NCBI GenBank assembly: GCA_002440705.1
Contig: DJVA01000087.1
Coordinates: 1 to 5,737 of the forward strand
DNA from: Flavobacteriaceae bacterium UBA6268
GTDB taxonomy: Bacteria; Bacteroidota; Bacteroidia; Flavobacteriales; Flavobacteriaceae
DNA length: 5,737 bases
Direction: 5' to 3'
Shown piece after piece: positions 5,675 through 5,737 of the stretch. Made by a program: the position numbers and the translations under genes. Each line of letters begins with the position of its first letter. Within the stretch, counting starts at the first letter, position 1. The notes beneath the pieces were generated by a model. That model worked only from the letters and a program-made list of their open reading frames with translations. It searched no databases and had not been told where the DNA came from.

Positions 5675-5737
5675 TCAAAGCGGAGCTTTGCCAGGAGGGG
5701 CGCGAGCCAATCCTGCGTTTTTCAAAGCGGAGCTTTG
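5672..5737. repeat. Palindromic repeat, two direct copies 47 bases apart (truncated at window end)
   Basis: The 19-base string TTTTCAAAGCGGAGCTTTG occurs exactly at 5672-5690 and again at 5719-5737. Within each copy CAAAGC and GCTTTG are perfect reverse complements around GGA, so each can form a six-pair hairpin. The 28 bases between the copies form a further hairpin. The second copy stops at the last base of the window, so the element may continue to the right. It is non-coding and more GC-rich than the flanking spacer. It could be a REP-like interspersed repeat, a tandem array or a small structured RNA; the sequence does not decide. Confidence 0.8.
5692..5715 (+). other. GC-rich hairpin with GNRA-type loop between the two repeat copies
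   Basis: CAGGA (5692-5696) pairs with TCCTG (5711-5715). Then GG faces AA (5697-5698 and 5709-5710), a tandem G-A mismatch, and GGC (5699-5701) pairs with GCC (5706-5708), closing a GCGA loop of the GNRA class. Both the tandem G-A and the GNRA loop are RNA-stabilising motifs, which hints that the fold matters as RNA rather than only as DNA. On the minus strand the loop reads TCGC and the mismatch becomes TT/CC, so plus-strand sense is favoured. A single instance cannot prove selection for the structure. Confidence 0.5.

Noticed and set aside
5672..5737. Repeat-spacer-repeat layout resembling the start of a CRISPR array (19-base repeat, 28-base spacer)
   Set aside because: Only two copies are visible, the repeat is shorter than normal CRISPR repeats, the spacer is itself a perfect structured hairpin, and no cas gene is in the window.

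Overview
The window looks like chromosomal DNA from a member of Flavobacteriaceae (Bacteroidota). The evidence is moderate-to-low GC, genes without Shine-Dalgarno sequences, a textbook Bacteroidota promoter (TTG, 19 bases, TATATTTG) in front of a tRNA gene, and a gene content and order typical of that group: folP diverging from a DUF1599 gene, followed by a BT_3928-type membrane protein, a DppB-like permease, tpiA, prmA and clpS. I cannot name the genus from the sequence alone.

Layout. Bases 1-259 hold the 5' end of folP (dihydropteroate synthase) on the minus strand, running off the left edge. A 57-base divergent spacer follows. A tightly packed plus-strand gene string then runs from 317 to 4933: DUF1599 protein, five-helix DoxX/MauE-like protein with a periplasmic thioredoxin-like tail, DppB-type ABC permease, triosephosphate isomerase, ribosomal protein L11 methyltransferase and the ClpS adaptor. 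The gaps are 9, 1, 10, 0 and 4 bases, so the string is probably one operon. A conserved flavobacterial hypothetical gene on the minus strand (4942-5403) converges on clpS with 8 bases between the stop codons. The right end carries a strong promoter, a tRNA-Arg(ACG) gene, a large nested-hairpin terminator, and the beginning of a structured repeat that the window edge cuts.

How the genes fit together. No pathway unites the operon. It mixes central metabolism (tpiA), ribosomal protein methylation (prmA), N-degron proteolysis (clpS), a possible nucleotide-related protein (DUF1599), an unexplained membrane redox-like protein and a permease with no visible ATPase or binding protein. It reads as a growth-linked housekeeping operon in which the two membrane proteins and DUF1599 are the unexplained members.

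The protein-coding part is mostly ordinary core genome. The points most worth a second look are the composite palindromic repeat at 5672-5737, the covarying 19-56 tertiary pair (A-U instead of G-C) in the tRNA, the cysteine-free thioredoxin-like domain fused to a CGC-bearing membrane domain, the orphan permease, and the altered N-degron pocket of ClpS. I saw no clear sign of a large undescribed system, mobile element or CRISPR array inside the window.
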